DNA of 33,266 bases from Caldifarciminota bacterium. GTDB taxonomy: Bacteria > Hydrothermota > Hydrothermia > B15-G9 > WFZT01. The stretch lies in assembly GCA_026986655.1 (NCBI GenBank), contig JALSOD010000209.1, forward strand, positions 1-33,266. The letters run 5' to 3'. Position numbers and translations under genes: made by a program. Below are positions 6,833 to 15,184 of the stretch, one piece after another (within the stretch, counting starts at the first letter, position 1; each line of letters opens with the position of its first letter). The notes beneath the pieces are model-generated. The model had not been told where the DNA came from. It saw only the letters and a program-made list of their open reading frames with translations, and ran no database searches.

Positions 6833-8130
6833 CCTCTCAATCTCCCTTTCTTCAACAATCCCTCATACTGTCTCATTATGAGCTGGGCCTCTATCTTCTG
6901 CATAATCTCAAGAGCAACACCCACGATAATTAAAAGTCTTGTACCCCCAAAGTAAAATGGAATATTTGTCCACCTGATAAGATACCAGGGCAATATTGCT
7001 ATGATGGCAAAGAAAACTGCACCTGGCAATAGGATTCTTGTCATTATTGTGTCTATGTACTCAGCAGTCTTGGGCCCTGGTCGAACCCCGGGGATAAACC
7101 CGGAGTATCTCTGGAGGTTATCCGCGAGATCTTTGGGATTCATCACAACAGCTGTGTAATAGTATGCAAAAAAGATAATGAGTGCCGCGTAAATCAAGTC
7201 ATAGACAAGATTTCCTGGTTTGAACCAATTTGTAAAGTTTTGTGCCCATGGGGCAGAGACAAAAGTTGTAATAGTATTTGGAAACATTAAGAGTGCCTGA
7301 GCAAATATGATCGGGATAACACCCGCCGTGTTAACTGTAAGAGGCAAGTAAGATGACTGACCACCATACACCCTTCTTCCGACAACCCTCTTTGCATACT
7401 GGATCGGGATTCTTCGCTGAGCTTCTGTCACAGCCACGACTGCAGCAGTTACAATAAGCATTACCACAGCAACAAAGAGGAGCGTTATCGGCGAAATTCC
7501 ACCACTCTTAAGAAGTCGGATAGTGTTCATAAACTCGTTTGGCACAGAATCAAGAGTTCCCGCATAAATTATGATTGAAATTCCATTTCCAATTCCAAAA
7601 TCTGTGATCTGTTCACCAAGCCACATGAGGAAAATTGACCCGGCAGCAAGAGACACAACTGTGAGAAAGATGAATGCTGGTCCAGGATGTGGAACTACCG
7701 GTGCACCTGTAGGACTTGTGAGTCTCTGAAGGAATATGGATACACCAAACGCCTGAATAGCTGCAATTAAAATCGTGAGATAACGGGTATACTGGTTAAT
7801 TTTTCGTCTACCATGCTCACCTTCTTTTTGAAGTCTTTCAAGGTATGGCCAGGCAGTTGTTAGAAGCTGGATAACGATTGAGGCCGAGATGTAGGGCATA
7901 ATACCGACACCAAAGACAGCAGCCCTCGAAAGAGCACCACCAACAAAGATGTCGTACAACCCAAACACTGTGCCTCTCAGCTGGTTAAAGAATTCACCAA
8001 GTGCACGCGCATCCACTCCTGGCAGAGGAATGTGGGTACCGATTCGATAGACGAAGATGATAAGAAGGGTGTAAATTATCTTCTTTCTGAGGTCACTAAT
8101 TTTTACTATATTTCCGACGCTCTGAAGCAT
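6820..8130 (-). CDS. secY: Protein translocase subunit SecY
   Basis: The product is 436 residues, the central channel of the Sec translocon, with about ten membrane helices. Family segments include THIPLPGVD in the first loop, MPYISASIVIQLL in helix 2, GNGISIIIYAGT, and the cytoplasmic loop RRIPIQYAKRVVGRR. The C-terminal tail is short and basic. It starts 3 bp after the rplO stop. SecE, its partner, lies at 31986-32171 in the other unit; secG is not in the window. Confidence 0.98.
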   Translation of the reverse strand: MLQSVGNIVKISDLRKKIIYTLLIIFVYRIGTHIPLPGVDARALGEFFNQLRGTVFGLYDIFVGGALSRAAVFGVGIMPYISASIVIQLLTTAWPYLERLQKEGEHGRRKINQYTRYLTILIAAIQAFGVSIFLQRLTSPTGAPVVPHPGPAFIFLTVVSLAAGSIFLMWLGEQITDFGIGNGISIIIYAGTLDSVPNEFMNTIRLLKSGGISPITLLFVAVVMLIVTAAVVAVTEAQRRIPIQYAKRVVGRRVYGGQSSYLPLTVNTAGVIPIIFAQALLMFPNTITTFVSAPWAQNFTNWFKPGNLVYDLIYAALIIFFAYYYTAVVMNPKDLADNLQRYSGFIPGVRPGPKTAEYIDTIMTRILLPGAVFFAIIAILPWYLIRWTNIPFYFGGTRLLIIVGVALEIMQKIEAQLIMRQYEGLLKKGRLRGWRF

Positions 8131-8133
8131 CCT

Positions 8134-8613
8134 TTATTCCTCTTTTGATTCTTCTTTTTTAGCACCAGGCAAAATGACCTTACCACCTGCCTTCTCTATT
8201 TTCTCCTTTGCTTTTTCACTGATTGCGTCAACTTCAACTTCAAGCGCCTTTGTAATCTCACCCCTTGCAAGAATTTTCACCGGTTTTTTAGCAGATCTTA
8301 TCAATCTCCTCTTCTCAAGTTCAACCTTAGTAACTTTCTCACCAGCCCCAAACTTCGCCTCCAGTTTATCAAGGTTAACCACCTGATAAACCACCTTGAA
8401 TGGATAATTAGAAAATCCGCGTTTCGGCAGTCTTCTATAAAGTGGCATCTGGCCACCTTCGAACCATATCGGTTTTGCACCACCGGAACGGGATTTTTGG
8501 CCCTTATGCCCATACCCAGCAGTCTTACCAAGGCCGGAGCCAGGGCCCCTACCCTTCCTCTTCTTCTCTTTAACCGCACCATCTGCCGGTGCCAGATTGG
8601 AAAGATCAAACAT
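8134..8613 (-). CDS. rplO: 50S ribosomal protein L15
   Basis: The product is 159 residues. The glycine- and basic-rich N-terminus (RKGRGPGSGLGKTAGYGHKG, about 19-38) extends into 23S rRNA. The globular domain follows, with a short Lys/Glu-rich tail ending KKEESKEE. It lies between rpmD and secY as in most spc operons, and starts 4 bp past the rpmD stop. Confidence 0.98.
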   Translation of the reverse strand: MFDLSNLAPADGAVKEKKRKGRGPGSGLGKTAGYGHKGQKSRSGGAKPIWFEGGQMPLYRRLPKRGFSNYPFKVVYQVVNLDKLEAKFGAGEKVTKVELEKRRLIRSAKKPVKILARGEITKALEVEVDAISEKAKEKIEKAGGKVILPGAKKEESKEE

Positions 8614-8617
8614 CGTC

Positions 8618-8821
8618 CTATTCCTCCTTTTCTACCTCTTCAACCTTCACCAGATGTTTAACGACATTAATCATCCCCCTGATCTGAGGGGTATCTCTCT
8701 TCACCGTTGAACTGTTAATCTTTCTTAAACCGAGAGCATCAAGCGTTCTCTTGGCTTTCTTGTTCTGGTCTATTCTGCTCCTCACCAACGTTATCTTCAA
8801 GTACTTTTCTTTCACGGCCAT
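8618..8821 (-). CDS. rpmD: 50S ribosomal protein L30
   Basis: The product is 67 residues with the L30 core LKITLVRSRI, a central helix, and TPQIRGMINVVKHLVKVEEV. The first 83 bp lie inside the 3' end of rpsE in another frame. The start is ambiguous: AGGAGG is only one base from the ATG at 8821, but seven bases from an in-frame GTG two codons later (8815), which would give 65 residues. I keep the ATG as the default. Confidence 0.93.
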   Translation of the reverse strand: MAVKEKYLKITLVRSRIDQNKKAKRTLDALGLRKINSSTVKRDTPQIRGMINVVKHLVKVEEVEKEE

Positions 8822-9317
8822 ACCTCCTTAAAATTCTTTTCAAGGGTACACCTCTAACCTTTGCGACTCTCTCGGGATTTTTCAACTTTAGCAGTCCATT
8901 TAATGTAGCTTTAAGCATGTTAATAGAATTATTGGATCCGAGGGATTTCGTGAGAGCGTTCTCGTAACCTGCAGCCTCAAGAATCGCACGTACCGGCTGG
9001 GATGCGATGATACCGGTACCAGGTGCAGCTGGTTTCAGCAAAATCTTACTCGCACCTTCACGGCCAATAACTTCATGAGGGAGAGTACCATTTAGAATTG
9101 GAACCTGAACGAGGTTCTTTCTGGCTTTTCTCGTTGCTTTCTGAATCGCCTCAGGAGTTTCCTGGGCCTTTCCATGTCCGATTCCTACTCTACCCTGGCC
9201 GTCACCAACAACTACCCACGCTGAAATCTTAAAATTTCTACCACCCTTTGTTACCTTTGTAACTCTTCTAAGAACAACGACATTTTCATTTAATTCTGTA
9301 ATTCCTCTTTCAGCCAT
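8739..9317 (-). CDS. rpsE: 30S ribosomal protein S5 with C-terminal tail overlapping rpmD
   Basis: The product is 192 residues. The N-terminal S5 domain holds VVVLRRVTKVTKGGRNFKIS (about 14-33), and the C-terminal domain carries SLGSNNSINMLKATLNGL. S5 lies at the mRNA entry channel and affects fidelity. The family usually ends soon after the VRGVPLKRIL region. Here a hydrophilic, acidic tail of about 26 residues follows and is read through the Shine-Dalgarno region and first 27 codons of rpmD. The stop is a TGA at 8739. Confidence 0.97.
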   Translation of the reverse strand: MAERGITELNENVVVLRRVTKVTKGGRNFKISAWVVVGDGQGRVGIGHGKAQETPEAIQKATRKARKNLVQVPILNGTLPHEVIGREGASKILLKPAAPGTGIIASQPVRAILEAAGYENALTKSLGSNNSINMLKATLNGLLKLKNPERVAKVRGVPLKRILRRYGRERKVLEDNVGEEQNRPEQESQENA

Positions 9318-9330
9318 AATTCAACTCCCT

Positions 9331-9708
9331 TTAAAATTCAAGGCCGCCTTCTCTTGCGCCTTCGGCAAAAGCCTTTACTCTACCGTGATACTTATAACCT
9401 GCGCGGTCAAAAGCCACCTTCTTGATCCCTTTCTCAATTGCACGTTTCGCAATCAGCTTACCCACTTCTTTAGCTTTCGCAGTCTTTCCCTTCAGCTCCT
9501 TAAGTGCATCACGAATCTCAGGCGAGAGGGAGGAGGCACCGGTTATAACCCTTGACGGCCCTATAGGTGGGTCGATCACAATCTGGGCCCAGATGTGTTT
9601 GTTACTCTTATACACTACAAGCCTGGGCCTCTCCTCCGTTCCCTTAACCTTTTTTCTTACCCTTAAATGTCTTCTCTTTCTTCTCCAAACTTTAATCTCT
9701 GGTCTCAT
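9331..9708 (-). CDS. rplR: 50S ribosomal protein L18
   Basis: The product is 125 residues. L18 binds 5S rRNA with L5 and helps dock it in the central protuberance. Visible family segments are RPRLVVYKSNKHIWAQ and the C-terminal VAFDRAGYKYHGRVKAFAEG. The first 20 residues are highly basic. It has a 13-bp gap from rplF and a GAGGTGA-type site. Confidence 0.98.
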   Translation of the reverse strand: MRPEIKVWRRKRRHLRVRKKVKGTEERPRLVVYKSNKHIWAQIVIDPPIGPSRVITGASSLSPEIRDALKELKGKTAKAKEVGKLIAKRAIEKGIKKVAFDRAGYKYHGRVKAFAEGAREGGLEF

Positions 9709-9721
9709 ATTCTCACCTCAA

Positions 9722-10264
9722 CTATGCTTTAACACCGGCTTTACCAGCTTTTCTTCTCACATACTCACCAACGTACCTGATACCTTTACCTTTGTATGGC
9801 TCAGGCGGCCTGACGGCTCTTATATTGGCTGCAAACTGACCCACGGCCTGCTTATCAATTCCTTCAACAATAATCTTATTCTGACCTTCCACCTTTACCG
9901 TGATCCCTTCAGGTGGAGTCATAACCACATCATGTGAAAATCCCACCTGAAGGACAAGATTCTTGCCATCCATTCTGGCCCTGTATCCAGTGCCCTGTAC
10001 CTCGAGCTCTTTTTTAAATCCTTCCTTCACTCCAATGATCATATTGTTGATTATCTGCCTTGTCGTTCCATGAAGCGCTCTGTGAAACTTCTTATCCGTG
10101 GGTCTTTTTACTTGAATCTCCTTGTCCTTAAACTCAATGATCATATCCGGATGATGTCTAAACTCAAGCTGCCCTTTGGGGCCTTTAACTTTAATCAATC
10201 CATCTTTATACTCGACTGTGACTCCCTCTGGTATCTTGATTGGCATTTTTCCTATTCTTGACAT
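9722..10264 (-). CDS. rplF: 50S ribosomal protein L6
   Basis: The product is 180 residues with two similar L6 domains. It starts MSRIGKMPIKIPEGVTV and ends with the signature PEPYKGKGIRYVGEYVRRK, which contacts 23S rRNA near the factor-binding site. Length and ends match the family. It has a 12-bp gap from rpsH with AGGAGG upstream. Confidence 0.98.
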   Translation of the reverse strand: MSRIGKMPIKIPEGVTVEYKDGLIKVKGPKGQLEFRHHPDMIIEFKDKEIQVKRPTDKKFHRALHGTTRQIINNMIIGVKEGFKKELEVQGTGYRARMDGKNLVLQVGFSHDVVMTPPEGITVKVEGQNKIIVEGIDKQAVGQFAANIRAVRPPEPYKGKGIRYVGEYVRRKAGKAGVKA

Positions 10265-10276
10265 CTTAATACCTCC

Positions 10277-10675
10277 TCACCATACGTACAGCATTAGTTC
10301 GCCGCCTACCTTTCTCATCCTGGCTTCGCGATCAGTCAGTAATCCCTGTGAAGTGGAAATTATCGCAATACCCATTCCATTTTTCACCCAGGGGATCTTA
10401 TCAGAGCTCACATAGATTCTTCTTGAAGGTTTAGATACCCTCTGCAAATCCTCAATCACAGGCTCTCCGTACTCATCGTATTTCAGGACAACCTTGATCT
10501 TTCCACCTTTCTCTTCTGAAATCACCTGAAAGTCCTCGATGAACCCCTCGCGTTTTAAAATCTTTAAAATTTCCAATTTGAGATTAGATTTTGGCTCAAC
10601 AACGACCTCTTCTTTTCTATTCCTTACGGCATTCCTGATTCTGGTGAGCATATCGGCAATTGGATCTGTATTCAT
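10277..10675 (-). CDS. rpsH: 30S ribosomal protein S8
   Basis: The product is 132 residues. It starts NTDPIADMLTRIRNA and ends with the S8 signature around GIAIISTSQGLLTDREARMR. S8 binds the central domain of 16S rRNA and in E. coli represses the spc operon at the rplE site. No matching mRNA element was searched for here. It has a 13-bp gap from rpsN. Confidence 0.98.
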   Translation of the reverse strand: MNTDPIADMLTRIRNAVRNRKEEVVVEPKSNLKLEILKILKREGFIEDFQVISEEKGGKIKVVLKYDEYGEPVIEDLQRVSKPSRRIYVSSDKIPWVKNGMGIAIISTSQGLLTDREARMRKVGGELMLYVW

Positions 10676-10688
10676 TCTACCAACCTCC

Positions 10689-10877
10689 TCACCAGCTTGC
10701 CTTTTTAACGCCGGGAATTTCTCCCTTTAATGCAAGCTCTCTAAAGCAAATTCGGCACAGACCAAATTTTCTAATGTAACCGTGTGGTCTTCCGCACCTT
10801 TTACATCTATTTCTGTGCCTCACCTTGTATTTAGGCTCTTTCATAAAAGTCTTTACGACCTTAGCTTTCCTCGCCAT
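10689..10877 (-). CDS. rpsN: 30S ribosomal protein S14, short zinc type (S14Z)
   Basis: The product is 62 residues, the short zinc type of S14. It has two CxxC pairs (C25/C28 and C41/C44) and the conserved GRPHGYIRKFGLCRICFRE. The family also has a zinc-free form of about 100 residues used under zinc limitation; that form is not in this window. The ATG shares one base with the stop of rplE (TAATG), so translation is probably coupled. Confidence 0.98.
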   Translation of the reverse strand: MARKAKVVKTFMKEPKYKVRHRNRCKRCGRPHGYIRKFGLCRICFRELALKGEIPGVKKASW

Positions 10878-11422
10878 TATGACCTCCTCTCAAACGGAAA
10901 ACCAAATTCTTCAAGGAGACGCATAGCCTCTTCATCGGTTTCCGCAGTGGTAACAATTGCAATATCCATTCCAAAAACCTTCTTCACCTTATCAATATCA
11001 ATTTCTGGAAACACTGTGTGTTCATTCAATCCAAAATTGTAGTTTCCTCTACCATCAAAAGAGTCCCTTGGAAGTCCTCTAAAATCTCTCACACGGGGTA
11101 GGGCAAAGTTGATCAATCTATCAAGAAAGTCATGCGCCATTCTTCCACGAAGAGTAACCTTTAATCCGATGGGCATCCCTTTCCTCAGGTGGAAAGCCGC
11201 AACCGCCTTTCTCGCTCTTCTAACCACAGGCCTCTGTCCGGTGATCATGGCGAGATCCTCAGCAATTACATCAAGAATCTTTGGATCCTGCACAGCCTCA
11301 CCAACACCGACATTAACCACGACTTTCTCGATCCTTGGGACCTGATGGATATTTTTGTATCCCAACTCTTTCATCAACTTCGGCCTGATTTTCTCTTTGT
11401 ATTCCTGGAGATACCTGGACAT
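10877..11422 (-). CDS. rplE: 50S ribosomal protein L5
   Basis: The product is 181 residues and binds 5S rRNA and the P-site tRNA elbow. Family segments are VEKVVVNVGVGEA-like near residue 33, RARKAVAAFHLRKGMPIG, and FGLNEHTVFPEID. The ATG at 11422 shares one base with the rplX stop (TGATG). A GTG one codon earlier (11425) would give a 4-bp overlap and one extra residue. Both lie within range of a GAGGTGA site; ATG is preferred. Confidence 0.97.
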   Translation of the reverse strand: MSRYLQEYKEKIRPKLMKELGYKNIHQVPRIEKVVVNVGVGEAVQDPKILDVIAEDLAMITGQRPVVRRARKAVAAFHLRKGMPIGLKVTLRGRMAHDFLDRLINFALPRVRDFRGLPRDSFDGRGNYNFGLNEHTVFPEIDIDKVKKVFGMDIAIVTTAETDEEAMRLLEEFGFPFERRS

Positions 11423-11748
11423 CACTCAATCACCTCTCCGCATTTTTTGCAATATCTCACTTTTCTACCATCTTCTAAAAACTTAAATCCGACACGGGTA
11501 GGATTTCCGCAGTTCGGGCATATCAATCTGACATTTGAAACATGAATAGGCGCTTCCATCTCGATTATTCCATGTGGCTCTTCTGGAGAAGTTCTTCTCT
11601 GATGCTTTTTAACCTTATTAACGTCCTCAACGATAATCCTATTTGTCTCAGGAAAAACTTTGATTACTTTCCCAATTTTCCCTCTTGTCCTGTTGTGGTC
11701 GCCTTTAACCACGAGGACTGTATCACCTTTCTTGATCTTCGCAGCCAT
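11422..11748 (-). CDS. rplX: 50S ribosomal protein L24 with C-terminal zinc ribbon
   Basis: The product is 108 residues. The KOW motif lies near KGDTVLVVKGDHNRTRGKIG (about 7-26). A C-terminal ribbon has C77/C80 and C100/C103 (CPNC and CKKC), which should bind zinc; many L24 proteins have lost it. L24 is an early assembly protein near the tunnel exit. It starts directly after rplN with no gap. Confidence 0.98.
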   Translation of the reverse strand: MAAKIKKGDTVLVVKGDHNRTRGKIGKVIKVFPETNRIIVEDVNKVKKHQRRTSPEEPHGIIEMEAPIHVSNVRLICPNCGNPTRVGFKFLEDGRKVRYCKKCGEVIE

Positions 11749-12117
11749 TTAGACCACCTCCGGAGCGAGAGACACAATTTTCATGAACTTTCTTTCTCTC
11801 AGCTCTCTTGCAACAGGACCAAAAACACGGGTACCCTTTGGATCGTTGTACTGGTCAATAAGAACCGCCGCGTTATCATCAAACTTTATGTAGGTGCCAT
11901 CCTTTCTCCTCATTTCCTTTCTCGTTCTCACAATCACAGCCTTCATCACATCACCCTTTTTCACAGATGAACCGGGGACAGCCTCTTTGATGGTAACAAC
12001 AACGACATCTCCTACATAAGCATACTTTCTTCTTGAGCCACCCAAAACTTTAATAACCATGGCCTCCTGTGCACCAGTATTATCAGCAATCTTTAATCTC
12101 GTAAAATCCTGTATCAT
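11749..12117 (-). CDS. rplN: 50S ribosomal protein L14
   Basis: The product is 122 residues. The signature IADNTGAQEAMVIKVLGG is near the N-terminus, and the C-terminus has FGPVARELRERKFMKIVSLA. L14 sits at the subunit interface and forms bridge contacts with 16S rRNA. The start overlaps the rpsQ stop by 4 bp. Confidence 0.98.
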   Translation of the reverse strand: MIQDFTRLKIADNTGAQEAMVIKVLGGSRRKYAYVGDVVVVTIKEAVPGSSVKKGDVMKAVIVRTRKEMRRKDGTYIKFDDNAAVLIDQYNDPKGTRVFGPVARELRERKFMKIVSLAPEVV

Positions 12118-12410
12118 TTTTCTTCCTCCTTGTTCAACAATTCCTCTGGACGTTCGGCTTTCCTAAGAATTTCAACAAGTCTCCATCTCTTGATCTTTGA
12201 AAGGGGTCTGGTCTCCATAATTCTCACAATGTCACCCTCTCTCGATTCGTTGCGTTCGTCGTGGACATAGTACTTTTTTCTGACTTTGATATATTTCTTG
12301 TAGAGAGGGTGCTTGACTATTCTCTCTACGACCACGACCCGTGTTTTGTCCATTTTATCGGAAACGACCTTACCGACTCTTTCCTTCCTGAACCCGCGTC
12401 TTTCCATCAT
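12114..12410 (-). CDS. rpsQ: 30S ribosomal protein S17
   Basis: The product is 98 residues with an OB fold. Segments RKERVGKVVSDKMDKTRVVV and GDIVRIMETRPLSKIKRW identify S17, a primary 16S rRNA binder. Two ATG codons are adjacent (12410 and 12407). The first overlaps the rpmC stop by 4 bp (ATGA), as elsewhere in this operon, so it is preferred. The C-terminus is longer and more charged than the roughly 85-residue E. coli protein. Confidence 0.97.
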   Translation of the reverse strand: MMERRGFRKERVGKVVSDKMDKTRVVVVERIVKHPLYKKYIKVRKKYYVHDERNESREGDIVRIMETRPLSKIKRWRLVEILRKAERPEELLNKEEEK

Positions 12411-12619
12411 TTCACTTCACTCCCGGTTTGTTGGAGTTCTCTTTCCCTCAGAATAGTGAGGATTCTCGCGATGTCTTTTTTTAGCATCTTGAACATGTGT
12501 GATTTTACCTCGGCCTTCTGTGCGTGCTGGAAACGGAGATTAAAAAGCTCCTCCTTTAGCTCACTCAACTTTTGGCGGAGTTCATCGTCGGTCAGTTCCC
12601 TTAATTCTCTTGCCTTCAT
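12407..12619 (-). CDS. rpmC: 50S ribosomal protein L29
   Basis: The product is 70 residues, two helices, with ARELRELTDDELRQKLSELK and ELFNLRFQHAQKAE as family segments. L29 lies by the tunnel exit, where SRP and trigger factor dock. The ATG at 12619 shares one base with the rplP stop, and GGAGG lies 6 bases upstream. A GTG one codon earlier is possible but has poorer spacing. Confidence 0.97.
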   Translation of the reverse strand: MKARELRELTDDELRQKLSELKEELFNLRFQHAQKAEVKSHMFKMLKKDIARILTILRERELQQTGSEVK

Positions 12620-13038
12620 CACATTCCTCCTTCCTTAAGAGACACAAACCTTGTCTTTATGGGAAGTTTAAAAGACGCCTTCCTGAATGCCTCACGAGCC
12701 TGTTCCTCTGTAACACCGGCCAGCTCGAAGAGAATTCTGCCAGGTTTCACCACTGCGACCCAGCGATCGACGTTACCCTTACCCTTTCCCATACGTGTCT
12801 CGGCAGGTTTCTTGGTCACGGGCTTATCAGGGAAAATCCTGATCCAGAGTTTGCCACCCTTTTTAAGATACCTTGTGATGGCAAGACGGGCAGCTTCTAT
12901 TTGATTTCCCGTGATCCAATGCGCCTCAAGCGCTTTTAATCCATATTCACCAAAAGCAATATAGTTTCCTGAAGTTGCCTTTCCTTTTCTCCGACCCCTG
13001 TGCTGTTTTCTATATTTTGTCCTCTTAGGCATCAACAT
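12619..13038 (-). CDS. rplP: 50S ribosomal protein L16
   Basis: The product is 139 residues. It starts MLMPKRTKYRKQHRGRRKG, a very conserved L16 beginning, and contains ITRYLKKGGKLWIRIFPDKP. L16 helps shape the A-site tRNA binding region. It starts 2 bp after the rpsC stop; the GGAGG of the coupled start lies within the rpsC end. Confidence 0.98.
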   Translation of the reverse strand: MLMPKRTKYRKQHRGRRKGKATSGNYIAFGEYGLKALEAHWITGNQIEAARLAITRYLKKGGKLWIRIFPDKPVTKKPAETRMGKGKGNVDRWVAVVKPGRILFELAGVTEEQAREAFRKASFKLPIKTRFVSLKEGGM

Positions 13039-13040
13039 TT

Positions 13041-13703
13041 CTAATACACCTCCTCCTCTTCCACACCTTTCTTTGGAAGTATCTCACCTTTGTAAATCCA
13101 GACCTTCACCCCGATAGTACCGTATTTTGTGTAAGCAGTAGCCTCAGCGTAATCAATGTCTGCCCTCAGTGTCTGAAGAGGCACCCGACCTTTTCTGTAC
13201 CACTCTTTACGCGCGATCTCTGCACCACCAAGCCTTCCCTTAGTCTGGACCTTTATACCCTTTGCACCCATCCTCATTGCCATATCAACAGCTCTCTTCA
13301 TAGCCCTTCTGTGCGAAACACGCTGCTCAATCTTCTGAGCAATAGACTGAGCCACAAGCTCTGCCTGAATTTCTGGTATCCTGACCTCATGAACATTTAT
13401 GTTGATGTCCCTTTTACCTGTTAACTCCATGAGCTCTCTTCTCAAGATCTCAACCTCAGCTCCTCGTCTTCCAATCACAACACCCGGTCTTGATGTGTAA
13501 ATGTTGATGCTCAGTTTTTCTGCGGCTCTATCAATAACAATATCGGCAACCTGTGCATCTTTCAGTCTCGTTCTTAAATACTGTCTAATCTTAAGGTCTT
13601 CTTGAAGGTTTGCTTCGAGATCTTTTCCCTCAGCAAACCAGTGAGCTTTCCAATCTTTGGTAAATCCCAATCTAAACCCGATCGGATGAACTTTCTGACC
13701 CAT
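13041..13703 (-). CDS. rpsC: 30S ribosomal protein S3
   Basis: The product is 220 residues. It starts MGQKVHPIGFRLGFTKDW. The type II KH domain has the GxxG loop GRRG in RPGVVIGRRGAEVE, and the C-terminal domain has KGRLGGAEIARKEWYRKGRV. S3 lines the mRNA entry tunnel and has helicase activity with S4 and S5. It has an 8-bp gap from rplV. Confidence 0.98.
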   Translation of the reverse strand: MGQKVHPIGFRLGFTKDWKAHWFAEGKDLEANLQEDLKIRQYLRTRLKDAQVADIVIDRAAEKLSINIYTSRPGVVIGRRGAEVEILRRELMELTGKRDININVHEVRIPEIQAELVAQSIAQKIEQRVSHRRAMKRAVDMAMRMGAKGIKVQTKGRLGGAEIARKEWYRKGRVPLQTLRADIDYAEATAYTKYGTIGVKVWIYKGEILPKKGVEEEEVY

Positions 13704-13711
13704 GTTACCTC

Positions 13712-14044
13712 CTATTCAGAGACTTGAATTGTTATGTGAGACATTCTATGCCTGATTAACACGGCTCTTCCGCGCCATGCAGGTCTGATTCTTCTCATTG
13801 TAGGTCCCTTGTCAACTTTAGCCTCAACTATCCTCAACTGATCCTTTTCCACCTGATGTTTTTCGGTATATGAAGCAACTGCTGCTTTCAGTGCCTTCTC
13901 GATCAATCTTGCTGCTTTCTTTTTCGAAAAAGCGAGAATTGCCTCTGCCTGGGGTACACTCTTTCCACGAATTAAATCCATAACAGGCTTAACTTTCTTT
14001 GGAGAAATTCTCTGATATTTCAAAATAGCTCTTCCAACTGCCAT
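13712..14044 (-). CDS. rplV: 50S ribosomal protein L22
   Basis: The product is 110 residues. RISPKKVKPVMDLIRGKSVP identifies the globular part. The C-terminal hairpin with RRIRPAWRGRAVLIRHRMSH reaches the narrow part of the exit tunnel, near the macrolide site. The length is typical. It has a 5-bp gap from rpsS. Confidence 0.98.
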   Translation of the reverse strand: MAVGRAILKYQRISPKKVKPVMDLIRGKSVPQAEAILAFSKKKAARLIEKALKAAVASYTEKHQVEKDQLRIVEAKVDKGPTMRRIRPAWRGRAVLIRHRMSHITIQVSE

Positions 14045-14049
14045 CTTCC

Positions 14050-14337
14050 CTACCTCACTTTACCTTTCTGTGCTTTCTTCATATCCTTGTGTCCTCTATA
14101 GGTCCTCGTTGGTGCGAATTCACCTAACTTGTGTCCTACCATATCCTGATGAATGTAAACCGGTATAAATTTCCGACCGTTATGAACCGCAATAGTGTGT
14201 CCAACAAACTCAGGCAGAATAGTGGAACGTCTTGACCAGGTTTTAATAACCTTCTTCTCGCCCTTTTCGTTAAGCTCTTGGATTTTCTTCAGCAATTTAG
14301 GATCGACATACGGTCCTTTCTTAACGGATCTGCCCAT
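14050..14337 (-). CDS. rpsS: 30S ribosomal protein S19
   Basis: The product is 95 residues. It starts MGRSVKKGPYVDPKLLKK and has the S19 signature around FVGHTIAVHNGRKFIPVYI and KLGEFAPTRTYRGH. S19 partners with S13 in the 30S head. It lies 2 bp after the rplB stop. Confidence 0.98.
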   Translation of the reverse strand: MGRSVKKGPYVDPKLLKKIQELNEKGEKKVIKTWSRRSTILPEFVGHTIAVHNGRKFIPVYIHQDMVGHKLGEFAPTRTYRGHKDMKKAQKGKVR

Positions 14338-14339
14338 TA

Positions 14340-15179
14340 TTATTTCCTCCGCTTCTTAGCAGTACGTCTTTTAACAATAAATCTGTCAGAAGGTTTTCTC
14401 TTCTTTCTCGTTTTCTTCCCATCAACAAGACCCCACGGACTGCAAGGTGGACGACCACTCTTTGAGCGACCTTCTCCACCACCAAGTGGGTGATCCACCG
14501 GGTTCATCACGATACCTCTGACGTGAGGACGTCTGCCCATCCATCTCTTTCTTCCAGCCTTACCGATATCAACATTCTCGTGGTCCACGTTCGAAACACG
14601 TCCAATAGTTGCAAGGCACTTCTGGTTAATCAATCTTACCTCACCGGATGGCAGTTGAACGTGAGCGTATTTCCCTTCTTTTGAAAGAATAACTGCCGCC
14701 GTGCCGGCTGAGCGGACAAGCTGTCCACCCTTTCCAGGGACAAGCTCGATATTGTGAATCTCCCAACCCTCCGGAATCTCAGAGAGTGGAAGGGCGTTCC
14801 CAACTTTTAACTCTGCCCCTGGACCCGACATTACCTCATCACCAACTTTTAAGCCGTCGGGCGCTATAATATATCTCTTTTCACCGTCAACATACTGCAG
14901 GAGAGCAATCCATGCTGTCCTGAATGGATCATATTCAATTGACTTTACTTTCGCAGGGATTCCAAATTTCTCTCTTCTAAAATCAATAATCCTGTACTTC
15001 CTTTTATTTCCGCCACCTCTAAATCTAACTGTTATTCGCCCCAGGTTATTCCTTCCACCGGTCTTCGGAAGAGTTACCGTGAGAGATTTTTCAGGTTCCT
15101 TTCTCGTCAATTCACTGTAGTCGACTGTGCTCATAAAGCGTCTCGACGGCGTGTATGGTTTGTACTTTTTAATTCCCAT
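14340..15179 (-). CDS. rplB: 50S ribosomal protein L2
   Basis: The product is 279 residues, a core protein needed for subunit association and peptidyl transferase assembly. The OB-like N-terminal domain and SH3-like C-terminal domain are both present. The conserved histidine, H230 in MNPVDHPLGGGEGRS, is retained. The C-terminal tail (KKTRKKRKPSDRFIVKRR) is basic, as usual. It has a 5-bp gap from rplW. Confidence 0.98.
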   Translation of the reverse strand: MGIKKYKPYTPSRRFMSTVDYSELTRKEPEKSLTVTLPKTGGRNNLGRITVRFRGGGNKRKYRIIDFRREKFGIPAKVKSIEYDPFRTAWIALLQYVDGEKRYIIAPDGLKVGDEVMSGPGAELKVGNALPLSEIPEGWEIHNIELVPGKGGQLVRSAGTAAVILSKEGKYAHVQLPSGEVRLINQKCLATIGRVSNVDHENVDIGKAGRKRWMGRRPHVRGIVMNPVDHPLGGGEGRSKSGRPPCSPWGLVDGKKTRKKRKPSDRFIVKRRTAKKRRK

Positions 15180-15184
15180 TTAAA

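Noticed and set aside
8301..8609. 102-codon minus-strand frame overlapping rplO
   Set aside because: An alternate frame of L15 with no family features; L15 itself is unambiguous.
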